DNA of 64,000 nucleotides from Rhizobium sp. R635 (GTDB lineage Bacteria; Pseudomonadota; Alphaproteobacteria; Rhizobiales; Rhizobiaceae). Below the pieces are notes generated by a model. It was not told the origin of the DNA. It ran no database searches and saw nothing but the letters and a program-made list of their open reading frames with translations. The stretch covers positions 1 through 64,000 of the forward strand of contig NZ_LOKX01000019.1 in assembly GCF_002211285.1 (NCBI RefSeq). The letters are read 5' to 3'. Below, piece after piece: positions 42,349 to 50,480 of this stretch; the stretch's first letter is position 1, and each line of letters opens with the position of its first letter. The position numbers and the translations under genes are program-made.

Positions 42349-43272
42349 GTGACCAAGAAGCAAAGCAATTTGACTGAGACGACATCCTCGGTGACGAGTG
42401 ACAAACAGAAGTCGCCACCTTTGAATCGGAAAAAGCCAAGAGTTGGAGTGATCGTCGCTTGCCTTGGAGAATACGATAGTAAGGCGCTGCGATACGCAAT
42501 TTTGAAACTCAACACTGCTCAATCATTCGTCGAATACGAAATTGTGTATGACGTTCCTGAGGACCACGAGTTTGTTGCTCGCACACGCTACGGCGGTGTC
42601 GTGCGGACTTCGTACATCAAGCAAGCCATAATGTCTTTCGAGGCAGAAATTGTGCAGCGGCCATCAGAATTGTTCAAGAACATACCCCAGACTCCCTGCG
42701 ACCGATACTTGGCACTTTGCAACTGCGAGTTAGAAAGCGGGGTATATCTTTTCAAACCCGGCGACAAAATACGGACCATGATGGTCGGTTCGTGGAGGAG
42801 ATACTTCGCGCCGCCATCTCTACTCGAATTCATCGTCGACATGTGCATAAAGCAGGGCATTGCCGAGGCGTTTGGTGCCCCTCGCTCCCATATGCCTTCG
42901 CGAGGATGCATCTTTGACTACAATGATATATTGGAGAACACCCGAAACGGCGTGCTGATCGGCCATGTTTGCGAGGAATGCGCTACATACATGGCTCCCA
43001 ATAATCCGAACTGGGATGAGATCAAAAAGCTGACAGGCGGGAGATGGCTCGGCGATCCTTCCGATCCATTTTCCGCCTATTGCGAGTTGCAACGCCTGGG
43101 CTTTAAGGTATTCAAAGCCAGCGGGGTGCGGGACAGTTTGCTCCGACGACTTATCGACACCGTTCCTATCCAGATCATCAGCAAATTGGGCGACCATGTG
43201 GCCTTGGGTATTGCGATTTTTTTTGCGCTGCTGCTCGGGCTTAAGAATTGGGGGAAAGCGCTTGGTGGTTAA
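42349..43272 (+). CDS. Unknown protein with Cys/His motif and C-terminal membrane helix (cassette gene 4)
   Basis: A 307-residue protein starting at a GTG seven bases after GGAGG; an upstream ATG at 42295 is in frame but has no site. A polar N-terminal tail (1-28) precedes an alpha/beta domain (RVGVIVACLGEYD). A conserved-looking metal or redox motif follows: SRGCIFDYN with Cys187, then GHVCEEC with His206, Cys208 and Cys211. The C-terminus has one membrane helix (about 283-298), making it tail-anchored with a cytoplasmic domain. I recall the GC-FD ... ICxxC pattern from uncharacterised proteins in other bacteria but know no function. Confidence 0.75.
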   Translation: MTKKQSNLTETTSSVTSDKQKSPPLNRKKPRVGVIVACLGEYDSKALRYAILKLNTAQSFVEYEIVYDVPEDHEFVARTRYGGVVRTSYIKQAIMSFEAEIVQRPSELFKNIPQTPCDRYLALCNCELESGVYLFKPGDKIRTMMVGSWRRYFAPPSLLEFIVDMCIKQGIAEAFGAPRSHMPSRGCIFDYNDILENTRNGVLIGHVCEECATYMAPNNPNWDEIKKLTGGRWLGDPSDPFSAYCELQRLGFKVFKASGVRDSLLRRLIDTVPIQIISKLGDHVALGIAIFFALLLGLKNWGKALGG

Positions 43273-43487
43273 AATCTAGTCAAGCAGCATTCTGCTCAAT
43301 TCGGTTGCGGATTGAACTTCTTTGTAGACAACGCTCTCTTGAGATGTGCCCTGACAAATATGATTGCTTTGGACTACGGACTGGCCTTTCAAAGAATAAC
43401 GAAATCTTGATCGGCAACGACAGTTACCGGATCGCCGCATCGGCCCTATTTCCCAGCAATTACGCGGGCATCGATGGGGAGGGTGGG

Positions 43488-43676
43488 ATGCTTCAGATTC
43501 GCAAATCATTGGCAGCCGTGGCGACCGTCATCGCGGTTGCCGTGTCGTTATCATCCTGCACGACGAGCTCAAGCGATCGGGTTCAGACCGGTTCGGTCGG
43601 ATATGGCAGTGCCGACTTTTCGCTCCGGCCGGCCTGCCGCTCCGGATTCGGCAACGATCGTCCTTGCAGCTATTAG
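43488..43676 (+). CDS. Small lipoprotein, 62 aa
   Basis: A 62-residue protein. Residues 1-23 are a lipoprotein signal peptide with lipobox LSSC; the mature part is short, Ser/Gly-rich, with two further Cys (ACRSGF and PCSY) that could form a disulfide. GGGGAGGG lies just before the ATG at 43488. It follows cassette gene 4 by 215 bases in the same direction and may or may not belong with it. No function can be assigned. Confidence 0.65.
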   Translation: MLQIRKSLAAVATVIAVAVSLSSCTTSSSDRVQTGSVGYGSADFSLRPACRSGFGNDRPCSY

Positions 43677-43741
43677 AGGGAACGGCTGCTCGACGGCGAG
43701 CTCAGGAGATGATCTGTCGGAAGCGGAAATTTCATCCCGCC

Positions 43742-44281
43742 TCAGCTCTGTCGTGAGCGTTCAAAATAGCGATACACGATGTCCTTGACTTCGCTTGAAC
43801 TGAACCCCGACACCCATTTGTGCGGTATCGCGACGGTCCTTTCAAGAGGCTGCCGCTTGCGCAACTGTTCAAGCATCTCCGGTTCAGCCTCCTTGCTCAC
43901 AGTCAGATAGATAAATCCCGCCTGCCCGGTCTCTGGGATATCGACCCGTTCGATCATTGACCAAGGGATGAGCTTCGGCAGCCTTTGACCAGCGATGCCG
44001 TCGGGCCCGATCACCATTGTGGGCTTCGTGAAGTCCACTTGCCGAGCCTTTAGCGCAACATAAACGATGACGCCGAGGAACACGATCGCGAACAGGCCCT
44101 CTCCGACACCGCTCGTAGGTCTGCTCATTTCGATCTGCCCAAGGGCGATCAGTGCGAGGTAGACGAAAATGAGTGCCATGACGCCAAGGACCATGAAGAG
44201 CGCTCTGACGCTTCCTCGCAATACCAGAATTGGCTGGGTGGTGTTCGGGTCGCCGGCGGCGGGAGAATGTTCATCGGTCAT
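43742..44281 (-). CDS. Hypothetical membrane protein, 179 aa (STM3941/PH-like)
   Basis: Two membrane helices (about 25-47 and 60-80) are followed by a cytoplasmic domain (about 85-179) with the pattern MVIGPDGIAGQRLPKLIPWS then MIERVDIP, which resembles small PH-like domains of the STM3941 type in bacterial membrane proteins. Function of that group is unknown. It converges on the small lipoprotein gene. Codon use is near the replicon norm. Confidence 0.7.
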   Translation of the reverse strand: MTDEHSPAAGDPNTTQPILVLRGSVRALFMVLGVMALIFVYLALIALGQIEMSRPTSGVGEGLFAIVFLGVIVYVALKARQVDFTKPTMVIGPDGIAGQRLPKLIPWSMIERVDIPETGQAGFIYLTVSKEAEPEMLEQLRKRQPLERTVAIPHKWVSGFSSSEVKDIVYRYFERSRQS

Positions 44282-44331
44282 GTTTGAAATCGATCTTTAG
44301 GTTAGGTCTCGTTTCAGATGAGAAAACCATT

Positions 44332-44541
44332 TCATGACGCCTGCTCGACCCAGTATTTTATCACCATCAATGCAGCCGCCTTGCTGAGCAGGACATCGCG
44401 CTCCTCCGTCAAATCTTCTTCGAAACGCTCGCATAGCTTTTCATAGACGGCGAAAAGAGCAGCGTTATCGTCTCCACGATAACGCTGCTCTAAGCGAACG
44501 ATCGTTGACATCAACTCGGCCGTAGTCGGTATGGATGCCAT
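44332..44541 (-). CDS. Small hypothetical protein, 69 aa
   Basis: A small acidic helical protein (ELMSTIVRLEQRYRGDDNAA, then ERFEEDLTEERDVLLSKAAA). AGGAGG lies five bases before the ATG, good support for translation. No recognised domain, signal peptide or membrane segment. It lies 50 bases upstream of the membrane-protein gene on the same strand and may be co-transcribed with it. Confidence 0.65.
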   Translation of the reverse strand: MASIPTTAELMSTIVRLEQRYRGDDNAALFAVYEKLCERFEEDLTEERDVLLSKAAALMVIKYWVEQAS

Positions 44542-44655
44542 TCTGACCTCCTGAAGCAGCCAACGGAATTAGTTAGCTTCACGTCTATTGGAAAATCGTT
44601 ACGAACACCGACAAGCGTGTTACACAGCCGAAATGTTGCTCTAGGAAAGACAGTC

Positions 44656-45795
44656 ATGCGGTATCTTCGGTCAGGGCCGCGTCGGCTTCACACGCAGGAG
44701 ATGGGCGCGCCGCGCGCCAAAACGGTGGGTCTGAGGTCGGGGGAGATCGCCGACCGGAATATTCGCGTCATTCTGGAGGCCATCCGCCGGCATGGGCCGC
44801 TGACGCGCACCGAGCTGGGGCGGCATAGCGGGCTGACCGGGCCTGGCATTACCAATATCCTGCGGCGGCTCGCCGAAGAGAAGCTCGTGACGTCGAACCG
44901 GCGCAACGGGCTTGGCGGCGGGGCGACGGCCACGGAATTCGCGCTGCGGCCGGAGGGCGCGTTTTCGATCGGCGTCAAGCTTCGCCGGACGCGCGGCGAG
45001 ATCGTGCTGATCGATCTCAGCGGCCAGGTGCATGACCGGGTCTATTTCGACGTGGAACCGGAAGACGGGGTCGGCGCGGTGCACGCGGCGGTGAGGGACA
45101 TGGCGGATCGCCATGCGACATTGCCGATTGTCGGGCTCGGGATCGCCGCCAACGATTGGAATGATGCGCTGAGCGAGCAGCTCTCCGCGATGTCGGCGAT
45201 CTCGCGCCTCTACGTCGAGAACGAGTGCACGGCGAGCCTGCTTGCCGAGCGCACGATCGGCAGCTCGACGCCGGAGGGCGGGCTCGCGATGATCATCATC
45301 GATGACGACGTGCAGGCCGGTTTCCTCATTCGCGGCATTCCCTATTCCGGCGTGCATGGACGGGCGGGCAGCATCGGCGAAATGCTGACCGGGCCTGATA
45401 ATCTCCAGCTCAACACCGTCGTCGGTTTTTCCTCCCTGCGCTCACGCATCGGCGACGAGGACTTCGCGCGCCTGCTCAAGGGCGAGGAGTTCTCCTCGCC
45501 GTCGCTGTCGCAATGGATACGCGAGGCGGCCGGCCATCTGCTCGACCCGATCATCGCCATGGCCGGCTTCATCGCCCCGAGCGTCGTGATGATCGGCGGC
45601 GACCTGCCGCAGGGCGTGATCGAAGCGCTGATCCACCAGCTCTCCGTCGAGCGGCGCGACACCTCGACCCGGCCGTTGCTGACGCCGTGGATTTCGCCGA
45701 TGCGGCCGGCAAGCTTCAGCGGCGGCGGCGTGGCGCTGGGTGCTGCCCTCCTGCCCTTCCTCAACACGCTGCTGCTGCCGCCGGCTTCTGCATGA
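44656..45795 (+). CDS. ROK family transcriptional regulator 1
   Basis: A 379-residue regulator. N-terminal winged helix-turn-helix (about 22-75; IRRHGPLTRTELGRHSGLTG then ITNILRRLAEEKLV) followed by an ASKHA-type ROK domain (about 90-370) with VGLGIAANDWN, ENECTASLLAE and GGVALGAALL. The usual ROK Cys-rich zinc motif is missing and the ATP-binding loop is weak, so it is a sugar-sensing regulator without kinase activity. AGGA lies nine bases before ATG 44656; ATG 44617 and 44701 are alternatives. It converges on the oxidoreductase gene and is a candidate repressor of the shared motif at 37721 and 47075. Confidence 0.85.
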   Translation: MRYLRSGPRRLHTQEMGAPRAKTVGLRSGEIADRNIRVILEAIRRHGPLTRTELGRHSGLTGPGITNILRRLAEEKLVTSNRRNGLGGGATATEFALRPEGAFSIGVKLRRTRGEIVLIDLSGQVHDRVYFDVEPEDGVGAVHAAVRDMADRHATLPIVGLGIAANDWNDALSEQLSAMSAISRLYVENECTASLLAERTIGSSTPEGGLAMIIIDDDVQAGFLIRGIPYSGVHGRAGSIGEMLTGPDNLQLNTVVGFSSLRSRIGDEDFARLLKGEEFSSPSLSQWIREAAGHLLDPIIAMAGFIAPSVVMIGGDLPQGVIEALIHQLSVERRDTSTRPLLTPWISPMRPASFSGGGVALGAALLPFLNTLLLPPASA

Positions 45796-45798
45796 TGA

Positions 45799-46845
45799 TC
45801 AAGTCAGCACCTCGTCGGCGTGGCTGAGATCGGAGGCGAGCGCCTTGTCGAGCACTTTCTGGATGTTGGCCGCGCGGCGGAAGGACGGCTCCTGGGTCTT
45901 GCCCGCCCGCACGGCCTGGACGAAACGCTGGTAGTTCGTCTCGACGGGATCGAAGGGCACGTCGCGCCAGGTCGCGGTGTGCACGTCTTCGCCGAGACAG
46001 GCGCGCAGCGTCGATTTGCCGGTATCGTAGATCATCTCGATCGAGCCGGTTTCGCCGTAGACCCGGAGGCGCAGCTGATCCATCTGGCCGGCCGCCGTGC
46101 GCGTCGCCTGGATCGTGCCGATCGCGCCATTGGTGAAATCGACATTCATCGTGAAGCTGTCATTGGCGTCGAGATCATAGTCGCCGATCTTATCGTCAGG
46201 CGCCTTGCTGAAGGTTTTCAGCCGCGCGAAGACATGGGCGACGTCGAGGCCGGAGCCGTAGGAGGCGAAATCGACGATATGGATGCCGATGTCGCCGAGC
46301 GCGCCGTTCGAACCGTGCTTCTTGCTCAGCCTCCACAGCCATTTGCTTTCGCTCTTCCAGTCGCCCCAGTGGCGGCCGACCAGCCAGCTTTGCAGGTGCG
46401 ATGCCTCGACATGGCGCACCGCGCCGATCTCGCCGGCGAGCACCATCTGCCGGCCCTTCTGCAGCGCCGGCGAATTGCGGTAGGTGAAATTGACCATGCC
46501 GACCTTGCCGGCCCGCTCGATCGCCTCGGTCATTTCCATCGCCTTGACCGCATCGGTGGCGAGCGGCTTTTCGCAGAAGACATGTTTGCCGGCGGCAATC
46601 GCCTGAAGCGTCGTCGGGTGGTGGATGCTGTCGGGCGTGACGTTCGCCACTGCATCGAATTCGCCCCAGGCAAGCGCCTCCTCGAGCGAGGTGAAATGGT
46701 TGGCGATGCCGTGTTCGGTGCAGAAAGCGGCGAGCCGCTCCGGGACGACATCGACGCCGCCGACGACGCTGACGCCTTCGATCGCCTTGAAGCGCGCGGC
46801 GTGCTGGTTAGCCATGCCGCCGGTGCCGAGAATGAGTAAACGCAT
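45799..46845 (-). CDS. Gfo/Idh/MocA family oxidoreductase
   Basis: A 348-residue NAD(P)-dependent sugar or inositol dehydrogenase. N-terminal Rossmann fold with LILGTGGMANQHAARFKAI, the family motif CEKPLATDAV (Lys for catalysis) near residue 93, and a C-terminal alpha/beta domain with GDIGIHIVDFASYG containing the catalytic-region His. Substrate unknown; in this locus a mannose- or mannoside-derived sugar is likely. GGAGGAG lies just before ATG 46845. A partial copy of the ROK-type motif lies about 140 bases upstream. It ends 3 bases from the convergent ROK regulator 1. Confidence 0.92.
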   Translation of the reverse strand: MRLLILGTGGMANQHAARFKAIEGVSVVGGVDVVPERLAAFCTEHGIANHFTSLEEALAWGEFDAVANVTPDSIHHPTTLQAIAAGKHVFCEKPLATDAVKAMEMTEAIERAGKVGMVNFTYRNSPALQKGRQMVLAGEIGAVRHVEASHLQSWLVGRHWGDWKSESKWLWRLSKKHGSNGALGDIGIHIVDFASYGSGLDVAHVFARLKTFSKAPDDKIGDYDLDANDSFTMNVDFTNGAIGTIQATRTAAGQMDQLRLRVYGETGSIEMIYDTGKSTLRACLGEDVHTATWRDVPFDPVETNYQRFVQAVRAGKTQEPSFRRAANIQKVLDKALASDLSHADEVLT

Positions 46846-46982
46846 CTTCTCCTCCATGGACAGTTTCCGGCCGCATGCAGCCGGGCAAAACCAAACCTCG
46901 CCATCGCGGCCATCCGCGATCGCTCGTGCTTTTCAGGAAAATTGCGGGGGCGATGCGCCGCGCGTCTCTGCTGGACGTCCCA

Positions 46983-46996
46983 TCACTTTAATTTGG
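46983..46996 (-). promoter_or_regulatory. Partial copy of the shared operator motif
   Basis: On the minus strand GCCAAATTAAAGT matches 12 of 13 bases of the core GCCAAATCAAAGT upstream of the alpha-mannosidase. It lies about 140 bases before the oxidoreductase start, in the orientation of that gene. The conserved TTGAC and -10 parts are missing, so this may be an operator only or a chance match. Confidence 0.4.
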
Positions 46997-47074
46997 CGCG
47001 TATCCCTTCCGAAAACCGGGACGCGCGCTAGCTGCTGTTGAATGTCGCCAGCATCTCAACCTCCCAAGCTCTGG

Positions 47075-47103
47075 CTTGACATCAAATCAAAGTAACTTAA
47101 TCT
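47075..47103 (+). promoter_or_regulatory. Promoter/operator of the sugar ABC operon
   Basis: -35 TTGACA (47076-47081), a 16-base spacer and -10 TAATCT (47098-47103). The whole 29 bases match the minus-strand element at 37721-37749 in 26 positions. The spacer contains AAGT-a-ACTT, an inverted repeat of the kind expected for a repressor that blocks polymerase. It lies 78 bases before the binding-protein ATG. Confidence 0.7.
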
Positions 47104-47181
47104 AATTAATGCAGCACGGAAATGAGGAGAGGTCAACCGACCGCCAGGCTGTATTCGTTCAAAATGGGGAGGAGACCCATC

Positions 47182-48480
47182 ATGAAGAGCGCAACCGTCA
47201 GCGCATTGGCGCTGAGCACTATCTTATTTTCAGCATCGACGATTTTTGCCCAGGAACTTGCCACCAAAGACCGGATCGGCCTTGCCGATGCGGCCAAAAC
47301 CCTCGTCGTCCGCCTGACGAACGACAGCCCGAACAATTCCGATCCCGCCATCGCCGAGGGCTACCAGAAGCTCTTCGTCGATTTCATCAAGAAGCATCCG
47401 GACTGGAAATTGCAGATGCAATTCATGTCCTCCGACATCGGCACCGAACAGGCCAAGATGCTGGAGCAGGCCAAGGCCGGCAATGCGCCGGATTGCGCCG
47501 CCGTCGATTCCTTCGTGCTGTCGCAGTTCATGGTCAACAAGGTGCTGGCCGATTTCACGCCCTATTTCTCCAAGGAAGAAGTGGACGATCTCTTCCCCTT
47601 CATCCGCAGCGGCATCACCGACAAGGACCAGACGGTGCGCGCCTGGTGGTGGGATACGGACCTTCGCGTGCTCTACCGCAACAAGTCTGTCGTCGCGGAT
47701 GCGCCCGCCACCTGGGACGACCTGAAGAAGGCTGCGCTCGCCTCCACCAAGGAAGGCATGGAAGGCGTGCTCTTCAACGGCGGGCGATGGGAAGGCACGA
47801 CCTTCGACTGGCTCGCCAATTATTGGGCGCTCGGCGGCAAGCTCGTCGACGACAGCGGCAAGCCGGTCTTCGGCGAAGGCGAGAACAAGGAGAAATTCCT
47901 GAAGGCGCTGAACTACTTCAAGGATCTCGTCGATTCCGGCGCGGCCCCCAAGCGCGTCACCACCATTGCCAACTACGACGACATGAACGCGGCGGCGGCA
48001 GCCGCGACGACGGCGCTCTTCATCGGCGGCAACTGGCAATATGCGCAGTTGAAGTCGACGCTCGACGAGGAGGAATTCAAGAACTGGACCTTCTCGCCGA
48101 TCCCCGGCCCGACCGCCGACCAGAAATCGACAGGAACCGGCGGCTGGACGATCGCCTCCTTCAGCAAGGACAAGGACAAGGTGGAGATGTGCGCCAACCT
48201 GGCGCGCGAGGTCTATATGGGACCGGCCAACGCCCTGCAGCAGCAATTGCCGACCCGCAAGTCGCTGTTCGACAAGTACGAGGTCTTCTCGACGGAAGCC
48301 AACAAGACCTTCGCCAATGCGCTGGTCGACGGCCAGGCACGCCCGGGCGTGCCGATCTATCCGGAGATCTCGAACCAGATCCAGATCATGATGGGCGACG
48401 TGCTTTCGGGAACGAAGAAACCCGAAGAAGCCCTGGACGCCGCATTCAGCGCGGCGATGGAGGCTTACAAGCGTCTGTGA
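47182..48480 (+). CDS. Sugar ABC transporter substrate-binding protein (CUT1)
   Basis: A 432-residue periplasmic binding protein. Residues 1-23 are a signal peptide (IFA-QEL). The mature protein is a family 1 extracellular solute-binding protein: WWWDTDLRVLYRNKSVVADA, APATWDDLKKA and ALFIGGNWQ are typical. GGGGAGGAG precedes ATG 47182 by seven bases. It is the first gene of an operon with two permeases, a ROK protein, an isomerase and an ATPase. Given the alpha-mannosidase with the same promoter, an oligomannoside or related glycan is the likely ligand; this is inference. Confidence 0.92.
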   Translation: MKSATVSALALSTILFSASTIFAQELATKDRIGLADAAKTLVVRLTNDSPNNSDPAIAEGYQKLFVDFIKKHPDWKLQMQFMSSDIGTEQAKMLEQAKAGNAPDCAAVDSFVLSQFMVNKVLADFTPYFSKEEVDDLFPFIRSGITDKDQTVRAWWWDTDLRVLYRNKSVVADAPATWDDLKKAALASTKEGMEGVLFNGGRWEGTTFDWLANYWALGGKLVDDSGKPVFGEGENKEKFLKALNYFKDLVDSGAAPKRVTTIANYDDMNAAAAAATTALFIGGNWQYAQLKSTLDEEEFKNWTFSPIPGPTADQKSTGTGGWTIASFSKDKDKVEMCANLAREVYMGPANALQQQLPTRKSLFDKYEVFSTEANKTFANALVDGQARPGVPIYPEISNQIQIMMGDVLSGTKKPEEALDAAFSAAMEAYKRL

Positions 48481-48497
48481 CGTTAGGGATCGCGGCT

Positions 48498-48637
48498 TGC
48501 CCCTCATCCGGCTGCCGCCACCTTCTCCCCGCTTGCGGGGAGAAGGGAACATGCCGCAAGCTCTCCGTTCCCATCCACCTCTCGCGGGGCAACGTCCCCT
48601 CTCCCCGCGAGCGGGGAGAGGGTTAGGGTGAGGGGCA
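48498..48637. repeat. 140-bp palindromic intergenic repeat (MITE/REP-like)
   Basis: The element is bounded by perfect nine-base inverted ends TGCCCCTCA (48498-48506) and TGAGGGGCA (48629-48637). Inside are two strong hairpins: TTCTCCCCGC/GCGGGGAGAA (48523-48544) and a 12-bp stem CCCTCTCCCCGC/GCGGGGAGAGGG (48597-48622). It lies between the binding-protein gene and the first permease gene of one operon, where its mRNA hairpins could stabilise upstream mRNA or reduce permease expression. Confidence 0.8.
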
Positions 48638-48668
48638 GCCATCCGCACGAACGGGGACAGAGAAGCCA

Positions 48669-49598
48669 ATGAGCCCTATTGCCATCGAGGCTGACAGCCC
48701 GCCTCAAAGCAGAACGTTCATGCGCCGGTTCGCCGGTGCGCCGCTGCCCTGGATCATGCCCGTGATCATCGTCATCGGCATATTCTACCTCTATCCCGTC
48801 ATCGATGTTTTCCGGCTGTCCTTCACCAATGCGACGCTGATCGGCGACACCCAGGATTATACGCTGGGCTCGATCGCCAATGCGCTGAGCTCGCCGCAAC
48901 TGCCCGACATTCTCTGGGCGACGCTGATCTTCGTCGGCGGCAGCGTCATCGGCCAGCAGATCCTCGGCCTTGCGGTCGCCGTCACCGTCATTCGCGGCGA
49001 AAAGCGCGGGTTGTTCGGCACCACGATCCTGAGGACGACAGCGCTCGTCGCCTGGGTGGTGCCGGGCATAGCAGGCGGCATCATCTGGCAGATGCTGTTT
49101 TCCGAAGCGCCTTACGGTGCGCTGAACAGCATTCTGAGGCTGATGCACATGCCGACCGTCGCCTGGCTTTCGGACCCGGCAATGGCGCCCTGGTCGACGC
49201 TGATCTCGAACATCTGGCGCGGCACGGCCTTTTCGATGGTCGTCATGTATGCGGCGCTGAAATCGATAGACCCCTCGCTCTACGAAGCGGCGGAGGTCGA
49301 CGGCGCCAGCGCCTCGCAGCAGTTCTTCTTCGTCACGCTGCCGCAGCTGCGCGCCGCCATCCTCGTCAACATGATCCTGATCACAATCCAGACGGTGAAC
49401 ACTTTCGATGCGATCATCACGCTGACGGGCGGCGGACCGGGGCGCGCGACCGAAGTGATCTCGCTCTACGTCTTCAACATCGTGTTCCGAAACTACGATC
49501 TCTCCGGCGGCAGCGTGCTCTCCGTGCTGATGCTGATCATCAGCCTCGGGCTCGCCTTCGTCTATGCGTCGTTCCTGCCGAAGGAGGAAGAGCAATGA
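48669..49598 (+). CDS. Sugar ABC transporter permease, MalF/UgpA type
   Basis: A 309-residue inner-membrane permease with six helices. The EAA loop that contacts the ATPase is visible near residue 205 (YEAAEVDGASASQQFFFVTL, then P). Domain pattern is BPD_transp_1, CUT1 class. It overlaps the next permease by four bases (ATGA), so the two are translated together to form the heterodimeric channel. It is separated from the binding-protein gene by a 188-base gap holding a hairpin-rich repeat. The ATG lies 12 bases after ACGGGGAC, a weak site. Confidence 0.93.
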   Translation: MSPIAIEADSPPQSRTFMRRFAGAPLPWIMPVIIVIGIFYLYPVIDVFRLSFTNATLIGDTQDYTLGSIANALSSPQLPDILWATLIFVGGSVIGQQILGLAVAVTVIRGEKRGLFGTTILRTTALVAWVVPGIAGGIIWQMLFSEAPYGALNSILRLMHMPTVAWLSDPAMAPWSTLISNIWRGTAFSMVVMYAALKSIDPSLYEAAEVDGASASQQFFFVTLPQLRAAILVNMILITIQTVNTFDAIITLTGGGPGRATEVISLYVFNIVFRNYDLSGGSVLSVLMLIISLGLAFVYASFLPKEEEQ

Positions 49599-50437
49599 GC
49601 GGACGCACCGGAAGCCGGCTCGGCGATGCCATGAGCTATCTCTTCATGCTGGTGATGTTCGTCTTCTTCGCCGGCCCCCTCACCTATCTCCTGTCGATGG
49701 CGCTGCGTGACAAGCGCGAGGTCTATCGCGGCGCGGCGCGTTACATTCCCGACAATCCCACCATCCAGAATTTCATCACCGTTCTCAACAACAGCTATTT
49801 CCCGATCTATCTCTGGAACGGCCTCAAGCTTGCGGCCTTGAGCGGGCTCGGCGTGCTGATCGTTGCGTTGCCCGCGGCTTACGCCTTCTCCCGCTTCCAG
49901 TTCCGCGGCAAGGGCCTGTCGATGATGGGGCTCCTGCTCTTCCAGATGATCTCGCCGCTCGTCATCATGGTGCCGCTCTATCGCTACATGAACCGCCTCG
50001 GCCTGCTGGACACGCATTTCGCCGTCGTCATGGTCTATATCGCGCTCGGCGTTCCGCTCGCGACCTGGCTGTTGAAAAGCACGGTCGACGGCATTCCACG
50101 CAGCCTCGACGAGGCGGCGATGATCGACGGCTGCAACCGCTTCTCGGTCTTCTGGCGCATCATCCTTCCCCTGTCGGCGCCGGGCATCGCTTCCGTCTTC
50201 ATCATCACGGTCATTGCCGGCTGGTCGCAATTCCTCGTGCCTTTCCTGCTGCTCACCAAAAATGACCTGATGCCGATCGGCGTCGGAATCTTTAACTTCC
50301 GCGGCATGCAGACCGACTCGTCCATCCAGCTGCTTGCCGCCGCCTGCCTGATCTCGGTCGTTCCGGCGATCGTGGCCTTCCTGTCGCTCCAGAGGCTGAT
50401 CCTTGGCGCGATGACCAGCGGCGCGGTGAAGGGATGA
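49595..50437 (+). CDS. Sugar ABC transporter permease, MalG/UgpE type
   Basis: A 280-residue permease with six membrane helices and the EAA motif near residue 170 (LDEAAMIDGCNRFSVFWRII). N-terminal helix at about 8-32. It partners the upstream permease in a CUT1 transporter and ends with GAMTSGAVKG, the conserved MalG-type tail GAVKG. The start overlaps the upstream stop. The substrate is set by the binding protein. Confidence 0.94.
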   Translation: MSGRTGSRLGDAMSYLFMLVMFVFFAGPLTYLLSMALRDKREVYRGAARYIPDNPTIQNFITVLNNSYFPIYLWNGLKLAALSGLGVLIVALPAAYAFSRFQFRGKGLSMMGLLLFQMISPLVIMVPLYRYMNRLGLLDTHFAVVMVYIALGVPLATWLLKSTVDGIPRSLDEAAMIDGCNRFSVFWRIILPLSAPGIASVFIITVIAGWSQFLVPFLLLTKNDLMPIGVGIFNFRGMQTDSSIQLLAAACLISVVPAIVAFLSLQRLILGAMTSGAVKG

Positions 50438-50480
50438 AGAGGTCTGCTTCACTCTCCACGTATGCGGAAGGATTGAACGC

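Larger units (their letters stand above)
46846..47181. other. Divergent control region of the sugar locus
   Basis: A 336-base gap between the oxidoreductase (leftward) and the sugar-binding protein (rightward). It holds the promoter/operator at 47075-47103 for the rightward operon and a partial match on the minus strand at 46983-46996. No gene is seen. Confidence 0.6.
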
